Positions 37,006 to 46,600 of a DNA stretch of 64,000 bases are shown here, piece after piece (within the stretch, counting starts at the first letter, position 1; every line of letters starts with the position of its first letter). The stretch is from contig JAEWVF010000077.1 of NCBI GenBank assembly GCA_023459215.1, positions 22,440-86,439 on the forward strand. Direction: 5' to 3'. Under the pieces are notes generated by a model, which saw only the letters and a program-made list of their open reading frames with translations, was not told the DNA's origin and did no database searches. A program made the position numbers and the translations under genes. The DNA comes from Chloroflexota bacterium (GTDB taxonomy: Bacteria > Chloroflexota > Anaerolineae > Anaerolineales > Villigracilaceae).

Positions 37006-39135
37006 TCAGTCTGTTTTTAATTCAATCTTTACTTCGGATGCGTCCAGCGAGCGGGCCAGTTCGCGGACGGCTGTTTGAATAATCGTATCGACGCTGTTGG
37101 CTGCCCATACTTTCTGGATGATTGAAGCCGACAATCGCTCTCGCATGGCCGCTTGTTGACTTTCTTCGAGTAAGCGCGAGTTTTCGAGCGAGATGGCAAC
37201 CTGGGTGGCCAGGGCTTCGACCCAGGCCTGGTCTTCGGCATCCCATTCCTGGTTGATTTCGAGCGCAATTTGGCCGATTTTTTGCTCGCGCAAATTAAGC
37301 GGCACTTCAATCTCGTGAACATTCTCATCATCGGATTTGAAGGACAGGTTGGGTCGGGTGGTATGCTCAAGTTTGCCGGACTTCAACCGATCGCGCCAGG
37401 TTGTTACCACAAATTCCTGGTTGGCCTGGCGCAGTTCTTCCAGGGATTCATTCATTTCACGAAACAGCCTTGCGTTTTCGAGGGCAATTGCAACCTGGCT
37501 GGCCATACTTTGCAGGGTGCTGATTTCCTCTGCCTTGAAGTCAGCCTCGCGGATTGACTGCACGTTGAGGGCGCCAATCACGCGATCGCCAATCAGCAGG
37601 GGCAGCGCTATTTCCGAGCGGGTATTGGGCAGCAATGGATTGTTAAAACGAACAGGCGTATCGCCTACGTCCAGGGCGATGCGCGCTTCTTTGGCGCTGA
37701 TGGCTGTCCCGACCATGCTGTTGCCGCCGATGGGCAGCCGGTGGCGACGAGCTTTGAGCGCCTCGCCCGCGCTGCCGGTAGCCTCCTTGAGTTCTGCCCA
37801 GCGACCATCATCGCTTAGCAGGAAGATGCCCGAGTAATAATAGCCAAAGGTATCCGTGATAAGCTTTACCACGGAACTGATCAATTGGTCTGGGTCCAGA
37901 ATGGAATTCGCCACCCTGGCCACTTCGTTGGACGCCCTCAATTGGGCTGTGCGTTGAACGACCTGCTTTTGTAGGTCTTCACGCTTTTCCTGGATCGATT
38001 GTCCCATTTGATTCAGGGCGCCTGAAACCTGTTCGAACTCGTCGCCAGTTTTTAAGCTGATTTCTGTTGCGGCAGCGCCTGAAGTAATGTCATTTGCAAA
38101 ACGGGAAATCTTTTGCAGCGGGCTGACAACCAGGTAGTTAATCGCAAAACCGATCCCAGCCAGGCCCAACAGGGTAACTCCGATGCGCCCAAGTTGATCC
38201 AGAATGTTCGCTTGAATCTCCTGCGCCAGCCTTTGGGTGTAATCTATGCTGATCTCGGTCACACCGAAAAAGGTTGCATCCGGGCCGAGAACGGGGATCA
38301 ACAGGCTTGCCTGGGTCTGGCTGCTTTCAAGATCGATGGTGAAGATATTATCAAAGGTTGAAAACGCTTTTTCCAGGTTGGCGCTTTCTGTGGTCAAGTT
38401 GTCGGTTTTTGTGCCTGCGTAATAAATGAAATCCTGGTTTGGCGATGCTACGCTCTGACCGCTGATTTCAACGCCAAAACGGGATGTGGATGGTTTGTAG
38501 AACCAGATCACAAAATCGGCTTTGGTGTTTTGCTTCATGATGTTTGTGAAATCTTGGGAATAATCGATCCCGATTTCAACCAGGCCGACAAAATTACCTT
38601 CGTAAAAAAGCGGCGCAGCCCCGCGCATGCTGAGGCCAGTGATGTCAACTTCCAGGCCGCCGGTAGGCCGGCGTGAGTTGATCGTGTTGGTGACGACAGC
38701 GTTGTAGAAAACATAATCGTCATATGTGTCTGGGTCGCTCAGGCGGACAAGGACAACTCCTCGCTCATCGACAATATTGAAGTGTACAATTTTGTGCTGG
38801 TCTTTCAGTTGTCCAAACAGGGGGGTGAGCAAATTAATAAGACTCTCGCGGTTTTTCTCCGCGACCAGTCTTTGAACATCCGGGCGGCTGGCAATGCTGT
38901 TGGACAGCAGCAGGGCGGCATCCTTGTCGCCTGTGACTTTTTCGTTCATCACTGCTGCCGCAGAATTGAGTTCGTTTTCAGCGATGCCGCGCAGGTTGGC
39001 GGTGATTGCCTGGTTGCTTTGGTAGATAGAAATTCCAAAAATTAATACAAAGATGAACAGAGAAATAGCGATTAATTTAATGCCCAAACTGGCGCGCACT
39101 CTGGGCAAATTTCTTGGGAATATCCGGCTTCGCAT
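37006..39135 (-). CDS. Membrane GAF sensor G (Cache-HAMP-GAF-half GAF)
   Basis: A 709-residue protein with helix 1 (about 17-40), a large extracellular Cache-type region (45-315, with FNIVDERGVVLVRLSD and FYEGNFVGLVEIGID), helix 2 (318-340) and HAMP (340-393). A coiled coil is followed by a full GAF (425-585: GYYYSGIFLLSD, TRSEIALPLLIG, ASQVAIALENARLF), the linker ANQEFVVTTW, a half-GAF (VPLNLREQKIGQIALEI) and the tail IIQTAVRELARSLDASEVKIEL. GGAGAAA precedes the ATG. Confidence 0.83.
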   Translation of the reverse strand: MRSRIFPRNLPRVRASLGIKLIAISLFIFVLIFGISIYQSNQAITANLRGIAENELNSAAAVMNEKVTGDKDAALLLSNSIASRPDVQRLVAEKNRESLINLLTPLFGQLKDQHKIVHFNIVDERGVVLVRLSDPDTYDDYVFYNAVVTNTINSRRPTGGLEVDITGLSMRGAAPLFYEGNFVGLVEIGIDYSQDFTNIMKQNTKADFVIWFYKPSTSRFGVEISGQSVASPNQDFIYYAGTKTDNLTTESANLEKAFSTFDNIFTIDLESSQTQASLLIPVLGPDATFFGVTEISIDYTQRLAQEIQANILDQLGRIGVTLLGLAGIGFAINYLVVSPLQKISRFANDITSGAAATEISLKTGDEFEQVSGALNQMGQSIQEKREDLQKQVVQRTAQLRASNEVARVANSILDPDQLISSVVKLITDTFGYYYSGIFLLSDDGRWAELKEATGSAGEALKARRHRLPIGGNSMVGTAISAKEARIALDVGDTPVRFNNPLLPNTRSEIALPLLIGDRVIGALNVQSIREADFKAEEISTLQSMASQVAIALENARLFREMNESLEELRQANQEFVVTTWRDRLKSGKLEHTTRPNLSFKSDDENVHEIEVPLNLREQKIGQIALEINQEWDAEDQAWVEALATQVAISLENSRLLEESQQAAMRERLSASIIQKVWAANSVDTIIQTAVRELARSLDASEVKIELKTD

Positions 39136-39169
39136 GGAAAATTTTCTCCGTTAGGAATTTCTGTTTTTC

Positions 39170-41359
39170 TTACAGGTTTTCTGTGTCAGGCAGGTCTACC
39201 TGAATCGCCACGCGTTTGGCGGTCAGTGCTTTGCCAATTTCATCAGCCGTGATGGACAGGATTTTTTCTGCGCTCGAGGTGCGCCTGATTTTATTGATGA
39301 TTTCGTAAAGCATACGCTCGCGCTCAACCTGCGTGCGGAACTGCTCCAACAGCCTTGAATGGGCGATAATCGCTGCCAAACTGCCGGCCAGGGTTCCGAG
39401 CATTTCCTCGTCGTTTTCGCTGTAGGCTGCCACGCGCGGGCTTTCCACGTTCAAAATGCCCAGCACCTCGTTGCGGTAAATCAGGGGAATGGCCAGTTCT
39501 GAGCGGACTTTTGAGTTCACTGAAATGTATCGCGAGTCTTTGGTCACATCCGCGATGCGCTGTGGCTGTCTGTGTAGGGCCACCCAGCCGGTAACGCCAA
39601 CCCCAAAGGGGATTTTTAACTTAGCCGATTCTTCATTCGGATAGCCGATGGATGCGCGCACATCCAGGTTTTTCTGTTCTCTATCCGAAAGCAGGATGGC
39701 AATTTGGTCGCCGCCCAGGGTGACTTGCAGGCCTTGTACGGCGCTGTTGAGCGCTTCATCAATGGTTGTGCTGGAAGCTGCTGCCGTGGTGACGTGATGC
39801 AGTAAGCGATGCTGGGATAGCCGCTCCTGAGCTTCGGCAAATAGTTCCGAGTTGACCACTGCCACGGCCATTTGGTCAGCCAGAATCTGCATGATTTTGA
39901 TGTTTTCATCCGTGAAAACGTAGGGCTGGGCGCTTTGCACATCCAGCACCCCGATGACCTGGTTGCCCACACGCAACGGCAGCGCTGCCTCGGCTTTTGT
40001 TTCTGGCATCAGCGGATTGGCATAATAGTTGGGGTCTTTGCTGGTATCGTTGACCACCAGCGGTTCGTTATTTTGGGAAACAAAGCCAACGATTGACTTC
40101 GAGCCGACCGCCAGTTTATGCCCGGCGCGTTTCATCTGCGCCCCGGCTTCGCCGGTCGCCTCGCGGATGATGGCAAACTCTTTGGCGTTATCCAGCAGGA
40201 AAACGGCGGCATGATAGAAGTTGAAGCGTTCGACTGCCAACTGGACGGCTTGGCGCAGCAGGTTGTCGACAATCAGTGAACTGGAGACTTCGCGCGAGAT
40301 TTCAGCTACGGTCTGGAGTTGCAGGGCGCGGCGGCGGGTATTTTCCAGCAGGCGGGTGTTGTTGATTGCGCCGCCGACCTGGGCCGAGAGGGAGGTCAGG
40401 AAGCGCAAATCATCCTGCGTGAAGCGGTTTTCTTTTTCAAGGTCCTGAACGATGATTGCACCGACTGGTTCGCCGCCGATGACCAGCGGGCAACCCAGCC
40501 AGGATTTTGCCGACTTGCCAACGAATTTTGCGCCGAGGGCGCGGGCGCGCCGCTCCGTATCGTCCACCAGCATCAGGGGCTGACGGGTTCGAATCAAGAT
40601 CGAAATCAACCCCTCACCAAGGGGGAAAGGCTCAATCTGTCTGACTGAATCGGTGTCGTACAGATAAGGCACGGAAATGGTCTGGCTTTCAGCATCGTAC
40701 AGCCCGATTGCGAAACTTACTTCGCCAATCGTTTCTTTGATTTGTTTATGCAAAACTTCATACAGGTCTTGCAGGTTATTCGATGCTGAGATTAATTGAC
40801 TGGTATCTGAAATGGCTTCCAGTTCTCGCAAACGTTGTTGTGTTGCCCGAACGGCTTTGATATTCTCGAGCGTGTGCGGGATTGTTTCGGCCAGGCTGAC
40901 GATTGGTGCGGTCAGGTATTTTTCGAACTTCTGGCCTTCGCTGGCGCCGAGGATGATTACCCCCACCGAGATGACCTCTTCAATGGCTGAGATTACGGCA
41001 ATCGAATTGCATCCGGTTTCTTTAAAAATGGAAATAATGGTTGGGTTGTAATCGGCTTCATCAAGGCTGGATATTTTGAGATTGTCAGAGAAACAGCGCG
41101 CCATTTCTGTGGGGGAGATTTCAATAATCCGTTTGATCCCCTGGATTGCCTTCTTGCTGCGCGGATCGTGGGAAAAGACAAGCTCCAAACCGGTTTCGGT
41201 GACCGAGTAGTAGGCCGAAGGATAAGGCAAGATTTTCAATGAATTCTGAATAACCGCATGAATCTCCCTCTCACTTCGTGCTCTGAATAATTCGTAATTT
41301 TTTTCGTGAAGTTTGATGGTGATCTCTGGGGTGGCGCTGATTGGAGCAGTTTGGCTCAT
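39170..41359 (-). CDS. Soluble multi-GAF protein H (first gene of the sensor operon)
   Basis: A 729-residue protein with no membrane helix. An N-terminal PAS/GAF-like region (1-165) is followed by three GAF domains (about 180-340, 350-500 and 510-665; for example WLGCPLVIGGEPVGAIIVQD, ALPLRVGNQVIGVLDVQS and AIPLIYRNEVLGILNVES). It ends in the shared tail (ILSITADEIGKALTAKRVAIQV), although its body differs from that of the membrane sensors. The ATG at 41359 is chosen over a TTG at 41386 that would lie inside the upstream hairpin. It carries no output domain and could be a cytosolic adaptor or sensor. Confidence 0.8.
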   Translation of the reverse strand: MSQTAPISATPEITIKLHEKNYELFRARSEREIHAVIQNSLKILPYPSAYYSVTETGLELVFSHDPRSKKAIQGIKRIIEISPTEMARCFSDNLKISSLDEADYNPTIISIFKETGCNSIAVISAIEEVISVGVIILGASEGQKFEKYLTAPIVSLAETIPHTLENIKAVRATQQRLRELEAISDTSQLISASNNLQDLYEVLHKQIKETIGEVSFAIGLYDAESQTISVPYLYDTDSVRQIEPFPLGEGLISILIRTRQPLMLVDDTERRARALGAKFVGKSAKSWLGCPLVIGGEPVGAIIVQDLEKENRFTQDDLRFLTSLSAQVGGAINNTRLLENTRRRALQLQTVAEISREVSSSLIVDNLLRQAVQLAVERFNFYHAAVFLLDNAKEFAIIREATGEAGAQMKRAGHKLAVGSKSIVGFVSQNNEPLVVNDTSKDPNYYANPLMPETKAEAALPLRVGNQVIGVLDVQSAQPYVFTDENIKIMQILADQMAVAVVNSELFAEAQERLSQHRLLHHVTTAAASSTTIDEALNSAVQGLQVTLGGDQIAILLSDREQKNLDVRASIGYPNEESAKLKIPFGVGVTGWVALHRQPQRIADVTKDSRYISVNSKVRSELAIPLIYRNEVLGILNVESPRVAAYSENDEEMLGTLAGSLAAIIAHSRLLEQFRTQVERERMLYEIINKIRRTSSAEKILSITADEIGKALTAKRVAIQVDLPDTENL

Positions 41360-41383
41360 GGGGTTTCTCGTTGTGTGAATATA

Positions 41384-41431
41384 CAAAAAGCGAGGCAGGC
41401 TCTCGTCACTTGCTAAGAAACCTCCTCGCCT
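41384..41431 (-). terminator. Hairpin with T-run between the receiver pair and the sensor operon
   Basis: On the minus strand, GCGAGGAGG pairs with CCTGCCTCGC (one bulge) across a loop of about 20 bases, followed by TTTTTG. It lies between the stop of the 157-residue receiver and the ATG of gene H. It may end the receiver transcript or attenuate read-through into the sensor genes. Confidence 0.5.
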
Positions 41432-41434
41432 TTG

Positions 41435-41908
41435 TTATCTTTCCTCGTAAGGGATTTCCCAGACAGGGTCACCGGTAAGAATTCGTTTGATTTGTTCGGG
41501 AAATTTATCGGGATCCAGTGGCTTGCCCAGGAAACCGTCAAACCCCGAAGCGCGCGCTTTGTTCATCTGCTCCTGGCTCGCTTCGGCGGTGACGGCAACG
41601 ATTGGAACATTTTTAAGCCGCTCAGACGCGCGAATTTTTTTTAGCGCCCCATAGCCATCTTCGTAGGGCAGGCGAATATCCATCAGGATCAAATCCAGCC
41701 GGGGAAGTGTGTCTGCGTATTCGACCACTTCATAGCCGGAAGTTTTCCATTCGCAGTGAATACCCATAAAACCGAGCAGGCGGGCAATCAACACAAAATT
41801 GGAAACATTATCCTCGACCACCAGGACAGTAGCGTCTTTCGGCAGGCTGGGCTTGCGCACGCCGTCGTTGTTGGGTGATGTGGGTCGGGCGGTATCTTTT
41901 TCGCTCAT
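41435..41908 (-). CDS. Stand-alone receiver (CheY-like) protein 2
   Basis: A 157-residue single-domain response regulator. A polar N-terminal extension (1-27) precedes the receiver: VLVVEDNVSN, phospho-acceptor Asp in LMDIRLPYEDG, AVTAEAS and the conserved Lys in FLGKPLDPD. There is no output domain. It starts one base after the stop of the partner receiver at 41910. The giant kinase is the closest candidate phospho-donor. Confidence 0.9.
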   Translation of the reverse strand: MSEKDTARPTSPNNDGVRKPSLPKDATVLVVEDNVSNFVLIARLLGFMGIHCEWKTSGYEVVEYADTLPRLDLILMDIRLPYEDGYGALKKIRASERLKNVPIVAVTAEASQEQMNKARASGFDGFLGKPLDPDKFPEQIKRILTGDPVWEIPYEER

Positions 41909-41909
41909 A

Positions 41910-42287
41910 TTACCTCTTTAGGTAACGTTGAATTTGGGAGATGATGGTATCGATATCAATAGGCTTTTGAATGTAACCATCACAGCCCGCCTCTAAAGAT
42001 TTTTCCCTGTCACCCTTCATTACGTTTGCGGTGAGCGCGATAATCGGAATTCCGCCCATGTTTGGTAACTGACGAATTTTCGCGGTTAGCGTATAGCCGT
42101 CCATTTCCGGCATATTGATGTCCATCAGGATCAGGTTGGGCCGCAGTGTCTTCAGTTTTTCAAGCGCCTCAGTAGCGCTGGGAGCCTCTTCGACAATATA
42201 ATCTTCAGCCATCAAGACGCGACGGATTAACATGCGATTATCAGGGTTGTCTTCTACATATAGGATGGTAATCGAGCCTTCGTCCAT
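41910..42287 (-). CDS. Stand-alone receiver (CheY-like) protein 1
   Basis: A 125-residue single-domain receiver: ILYVEDNPDN, Asp in LMDINMPEMDG, ALTANVMKGD and Lys in YIQKPIDID. It is the first gene of the signalling block and is probably cotranscribed with the second receiver. The gap to the upstream lyase gene is 114 bases, enough for a promoter; several AT-rich -10-like hexamers are present but none stands out. Its length is that of CheY/DivK-type carriers rather than of a transcription factor. Confidence 0.9.
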   Translation of the reverse strand: MDEGSITILYVEDNPDNRMLIRRVLMAEDYIVEEAPSATEALEKLKTLRPNLILMDINMPEMDGYTLTAKIRQLPNMGGIPIIALTANVMKGDREKSLEAGCDGYIQKPIDIDTIISQIQRYLKR

Positions 42288-42401
42288 AGTCCTAAATTAC
42301 TCCACGCGTTTATTTTACTTGCAGGGGGATGTTTCCCGACATAACAGCTACCTTACAAACCTATTTTAGTACAGATTTTAGAAAAGCGCATTAATTTAGA
42401 A

Positions 42402-43574
42402 TCATGAATATGATATTGCCATCATCCGCGTCAGCGCCTCTTCCAGGGTTATGCGCGGACAGCCGAGGTTCAAACGCACAAATCCCTGGCCGCCCTCGCC
42501 GAAGTCTGCCCCGTTGGTCAGGGCTACCCGCGCTTTTTCGAGGAAGAACTCGTAGGGGCTGGGTTGCAGTCCTAACGAGCGGCAGTCCAGCCAGGATAGA
42601 TAGGTTGCTTCGGGAACGGTCGTGCGGATTCCGGGTAGGTTTTTGCCAATAAAGCCGACGGCAAAATCGCGGTTGGCGCTCAGGTAGGCGCGCAGGTCGG
42701 TCAGCCATTCGTCGCAAGCTCCGGAAAAGGCCGCTTCAGCGGCAACCAGCCCCAGGCTGGCAACGTGCATGCACAATTTTTCTGTGGTGTGGCGGAATTT
42801 TTGTCGCAGGGCCGGGTCGGCGATGATGGCAAACCCGGTAAACAGGCCGGGAACATTGAAGGTTTTGCTGGGGGCAATCAGGGTGATGGTTCTGGCCTCG
42901 ATCTCTGGGGAAAGGCTGGCAATCGGGATGTGCTGGGCGGGCGGCAGGGTCAGTTCGCTGTGAATTTCATCGGAGACGATGATTGTGTTATGGGCCAGGC
43001 AGATTTCGGCCATTTTTTGCAGTTCGTCGCGGCCAAAGGCTCGTCCGGTGGGGTTGTGCGGATTGCAGAACAGGAACATGCGGGTGGGCGCATCGGTGTC
43101 GAACATGACTTCAAAGTGGTCAAAGTCGATTTCATAGCGCAGGATACTTTCGGATACAGAGACTTCGCGCAGCGGGGCATTTTGATGAACCAGCCCGACA
43201 TTGGCGTGCAGCGTCAGGAAGGGCGGGTACACTGGCGGCTGGGTCAAAATCCCCTGGCCGGGTTCGCAGACCGCCCAGGCGGCGGCATTGAAGGCGGCGA
43301 TAATGCCGGGGGTGGCGATAACCCATTCTGGCTCGACTTTCCAGCCGTAAAGTTTTAACATGCGCGCCGCGACAGTTTCGCGTAGTTTTTTGCCTGGCAT
43401 TTCATAGCCGTGAATGCCATGCTCCACTGCTTTTGAGAGGGCTTCGTTGATGGCGGACGGGGCCGGGAAGTCCATGTCCGCCACCCATAGCGGGAGCACG
43501 TCGCGGGGGTAGGCGGTCCATTTGATGCTGTTGGTCTGTGAGCGGTCTGGGGCGTGGGAAAAGTCGAATGGCAT
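42402..43574 (-). CDS. patB: MalY/PatB-type PLP C-S lyase or aminotransferase
   Basis: A 390-residue fold-type I PLP enzyme of the MalY/PatB group, cytosolic, probably cleaving cystathionine or related C-S substrates. Visible signatures: LPLWVADMDFPAPSAINEAL near the N-terminus, CNPHNPTGRAF, VSDEIHSELTLP and the Schiff-base Lys in APSKTFNVPGL. Length matches the family. It is divergent from the cyclase gene and probably separate from the receiver genes downstream. Whether lyase or aminotransferase activity dominates cannot be told. Confidence 0.9.
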   Translation of the reverse strand: MPFDFSHAPDRSQTNSIKWTAYPRDVLPLWVADMDFPAPSAINEALSKAVEHGIHGYEMPGKKLRETVAARMLKLYGWKVEPEWVIATPGIIAAFNAAAWAVCEPGQGILTQPPVYPPFLTLHANVGLVHQNAPLREVSVSESILRYEIDFDHFEVMFDTDAPTRMFLFCNPHNPTGRAFGRDELQKMAEICLAHNTIIVSDEIHSELTLPPAQHIPIASLSPEIEARTITLIAPSKTFNVPGLFTGFAIIADPALRQKFRHTTEKLCMHVASLGLVAAEAAFSGACDEWLTDLRAYLSANRDFAVGFIGKNLPGIRTTVPEATYLSWLDCRSLGLQPSPYEFFLEKARVALTNGADFGEGGQGFVRLNLGCPRITLEEALTRMMAISYS

Positions 43575-43641
43575 GTTAAATCTCCAGGAGAATATCCGAA
43601 TTCTAACCGATTGTGGCGTAGAACGCCGGCCCGCTTGCGGT

Positions 43642-43647
43642 TATAAT
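43642..43647 (+). promoter_or_regulatory. -10 TATAAT upstream of the cyclase gene
   Basis: GGTTATAATC lies 36 bases upstream of the cyclase ATG in the divergent gap 43575-43683. It matches the -10 consensus; no clear -35 is seen. Confidence 0.4.
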
Positions 43648-43683
43648 CAAATTAGGATAACTTTACTCTGATTCGGGGCCTGG

Positions 43684-46600
43684 ATGACAAAATCTTTGCT
43701 GGAAAAAATAGCCGAACTTGACATGGCCATTGCTGCGCAAGAGACGATGCGCGGCAAGTTGGATGAAGCTGTGCTGGAAACCATTCTTTCCACCCTGCAA
43801 GCCCAGCGCGCGACCCTCGAACAGCAGATGGCCGCGCACCAGCAGCGCCGCATGGTAACGGTTTTGTTTGCGGATGTTTCCGGGTATACGGCCATGTCTG
43901 AGCGGATGGATGCGGAGGAAGTCACCCACCTGATGAATCGCATCTGGGAGCGCCTGGATCGCGTCATCCTGACGGGCGGCGGGGAGATTGACAAGCACCT
44001 GGGCGATGGGGTCATGGCCCTGTGGGGCGCGGACGAGGCCCGCGAGGATAACCCGGAGCGGGCGGTGCAGGCTGCCCTGGCCATCCAGCGCGAGTTGGGT
44101 GAGTTTTGCCGTGAAAACGGTATTTTCCTCTCGATGCGGATCGGAATCAATACCGGCACGGCGATTGTCGGCGAGATTGGCAGCCTGGCGGAGCGCACGG
44201 TGATGGGCGATGCCGTTAACGTTGCCAGCCGCCTGGAAAAGGCGGCCCCGCTCAACGGAATTTTGATCTCGCACGATACCTTCCGGCATGTGCGCGGCAT
44301 TTTCGATGTCGAGGTGCGCCCGCCGCTGGATGTTAAGGGCAAGATGGAGCCGCTGCAAACCTACCTGGTGCTGGGCGCGCGCGAACATATCTTCCGCCTG
44401 CCCTCGCGTGGGATTGAGGGCATCGAGACCCGCATGATCGGACGCGACCAGGAACTGCGCCGTCTGATCGGGATGCTCGAAGCCTTGCTTCGCGAACCTG
44501 CCGTAACGTTTATCACGGTGGTTGGCGATGCGGGCATTGGCAAAAGCCGCCTGTTGTATGAGTTCGAGAAATGGTTTGACCTTTCGCCTATCGAGGCCTT
44601 TTACTTCAAGGGCCGCGCCACGTTGCAAACTCGCGCAGCGCCGTATGGTTTGCTGCGCGACCTGTTTGCTTACCGTTTTGGCATCCTTGAAAGCGATTCG
44701 GCCCAGGCTGTCCGTCGCAAATTCGAATCGGAGATGGCGGCTGTTCTGCGCGAGGATGGGCCGTTCAAGGCCCAGGTTGTTGGCACTCTGTTGGGTTATG
44801 ATTTTTCTGAGAGTGCCTTGATCCGCGATGTGTGCGGCGATGTCGAACTGCTGCGCCGGCGCGCCTTGCAATATATCGGCGAGTTTTTTGCCAGCCTGGC
44901 TGCGGATGGTCCGATCCTGGTGGTTTTGGAGGATATTCATTGGGCCGACCGCCAATCCCTGGCGGCTTTGCGCAGCCTGGCGGCGGAGCATCCGACCCTT
45001 GGCCTGCTCGCCGTTTGCCTGACTCGCCCGACCCTGTATGAGCGTGAACCCGGCTGGGATTCCGCTTTTGCGCATGCCTTGCGCCTCGACCTGAAACCGT
45101 TAAACCCGGCCCAGAGCGATGCCCTGGTGGCCGAGATTTTGCAGCGGGTCGAAAACTTGCCTGAAGTGTTGCGCGAACTGATCGCCCGCAATGCCGAGGG
45201 CAATCCCTTTTATGTCGAAGAGTTGATCAAAGTTTTGCTGGACGATGGCATTATCCTGCGCGGCAGCGAGCGCTGGCAGGTTGATCTGTCCCGCCTGGGC
45301 AGCTTGCGCATCCCGCCGACCCTCACGGCTGTTTTGCAGGCCCGCCTCGACAGCTTGCAGCCAGCTGAGCGCGTGATTTTGCAACGCGCCTCGGTCGTTG
45401 GGCGCATGTTTTGGGATGAGCCGGTGGTGGTCATGTCGGATGACCTGGCGCCGGTCATGGTTGCGGATCGCCTGGGAGCGCTCAGCCAGCGGGAACTGAT
45501 TTACCAGCATCACAAATCCGCTTTTGATGGGGCGGACGAATTCGCTTTCAAGCACGCCATCTTGCGCGATGTTACTTACGAAAGTATGCTCAAGAAAGAT
45601 CGCCGTGCTTATCACCTGCGCGTGGCGCGCTGGCTCGAAGCGGCCACTGGGCGCAGCGGGCGCACGGCTGAGTATTACTCGGTTATTGCCGCCCATTATG
45701 AACAGGCCGGCGAGGTTGTCAAGGCGGTCGAGTATCTGGCCTATTCGGCGGAGCGTTCTTTCCAACTGGCGGAGTTTGGCGATGCGATTGAGATTGTCGA
45801 TCACGCCCTGGCCCTGGTTGCGGATGATGCTTCCCTGGACGGTCTGCGGGCGCGATTGCTCGTCCAAAAGGGGAATATCCACAGCGAAAAAGGGGCCTAT
45901 GTTGAGGCGCGCAGCTATCTCGAGCCGGGCCTGGACCTGGCCCGCCGCGCTGGCGACCCCAAGACGGTTGCCAAGGCCCTCGGCCATCTTGGGCGTATCC
46001 TTAACTGGTTGGGGGAATATGGTTTTGCGCGTGTTTACCTGCGCGAGGCCTACGCGATTGTTCAAGCCCAGCAGGATTTGGCCGGTCAGGTGTTCATTTC
46101 TCGCCAACTGGGGAATGTCGCCATCGTTACCGGGGAACATGCCGAGGCGGTTCGTTATCTCAACGACAGCCTGGCCCTGGCAAACAGTGTCGACGACCTT
46201 GATTCTGCCGCTGCTGCGCTCAACAGCCTGGGCGAAAATGCCTATGCCGAGAATCAGCCCGCTGAAGCCCTGGGTTTTTATGAGCAGGCTTTTGCGCTGG
46301 CCTGCAAGGTTGGCAATCGCAGTGATATGGCCATGATCCAGGCCAATATGGGCATTGTTTACTTGCAGCGCGGCGACTATGCCGCCTGTCGCACGCACAC
46401 CCTGGAAGCCTTGTCGTTGGCGCGCGCCATCGAGAGCGCCTGGATGACCGCTTCCGCTTTGCATGTGCTGGGCACGGCTGCCATCCATGCCGGACAGGAA
46501 ACGCTTGCGCTGGAATACCTGGCCGAATCGACCCGCCTGATGCGTCAGATTGGCAGCGAGGCTTTCCTGACCTCGCTGCTCCCCGATTACGCCCTGATTC

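Larger units (their letters stand above)
17753..41359 (-). other. Ten-gene sensor-array operon
   Basis: Ten minus-strand genes run from 41359 to 17753 with gaps of 45 bases or less, a one-base stop/start overlap at 32525 and a 35-base overlap at 22911-22945. Order of transcription: soluble multi-GAF protein, seven membrane GAF sensors, ParA-type ATPase, giant hybrid kinase. A hairpin with a T-run lies at each end (41384-41431 and 17717-17747). No output enzyme other than the last gene is present. Confidence 0.75.

Noticed and set aside
17753..42287. A chemotaxis cluster
   Set aside because: No CheA (Hpt/P1 plus CheW-like domain), CheW, CheR or CheB, and no MCP signalling hairpin motif in the HAMP-containing sensors.
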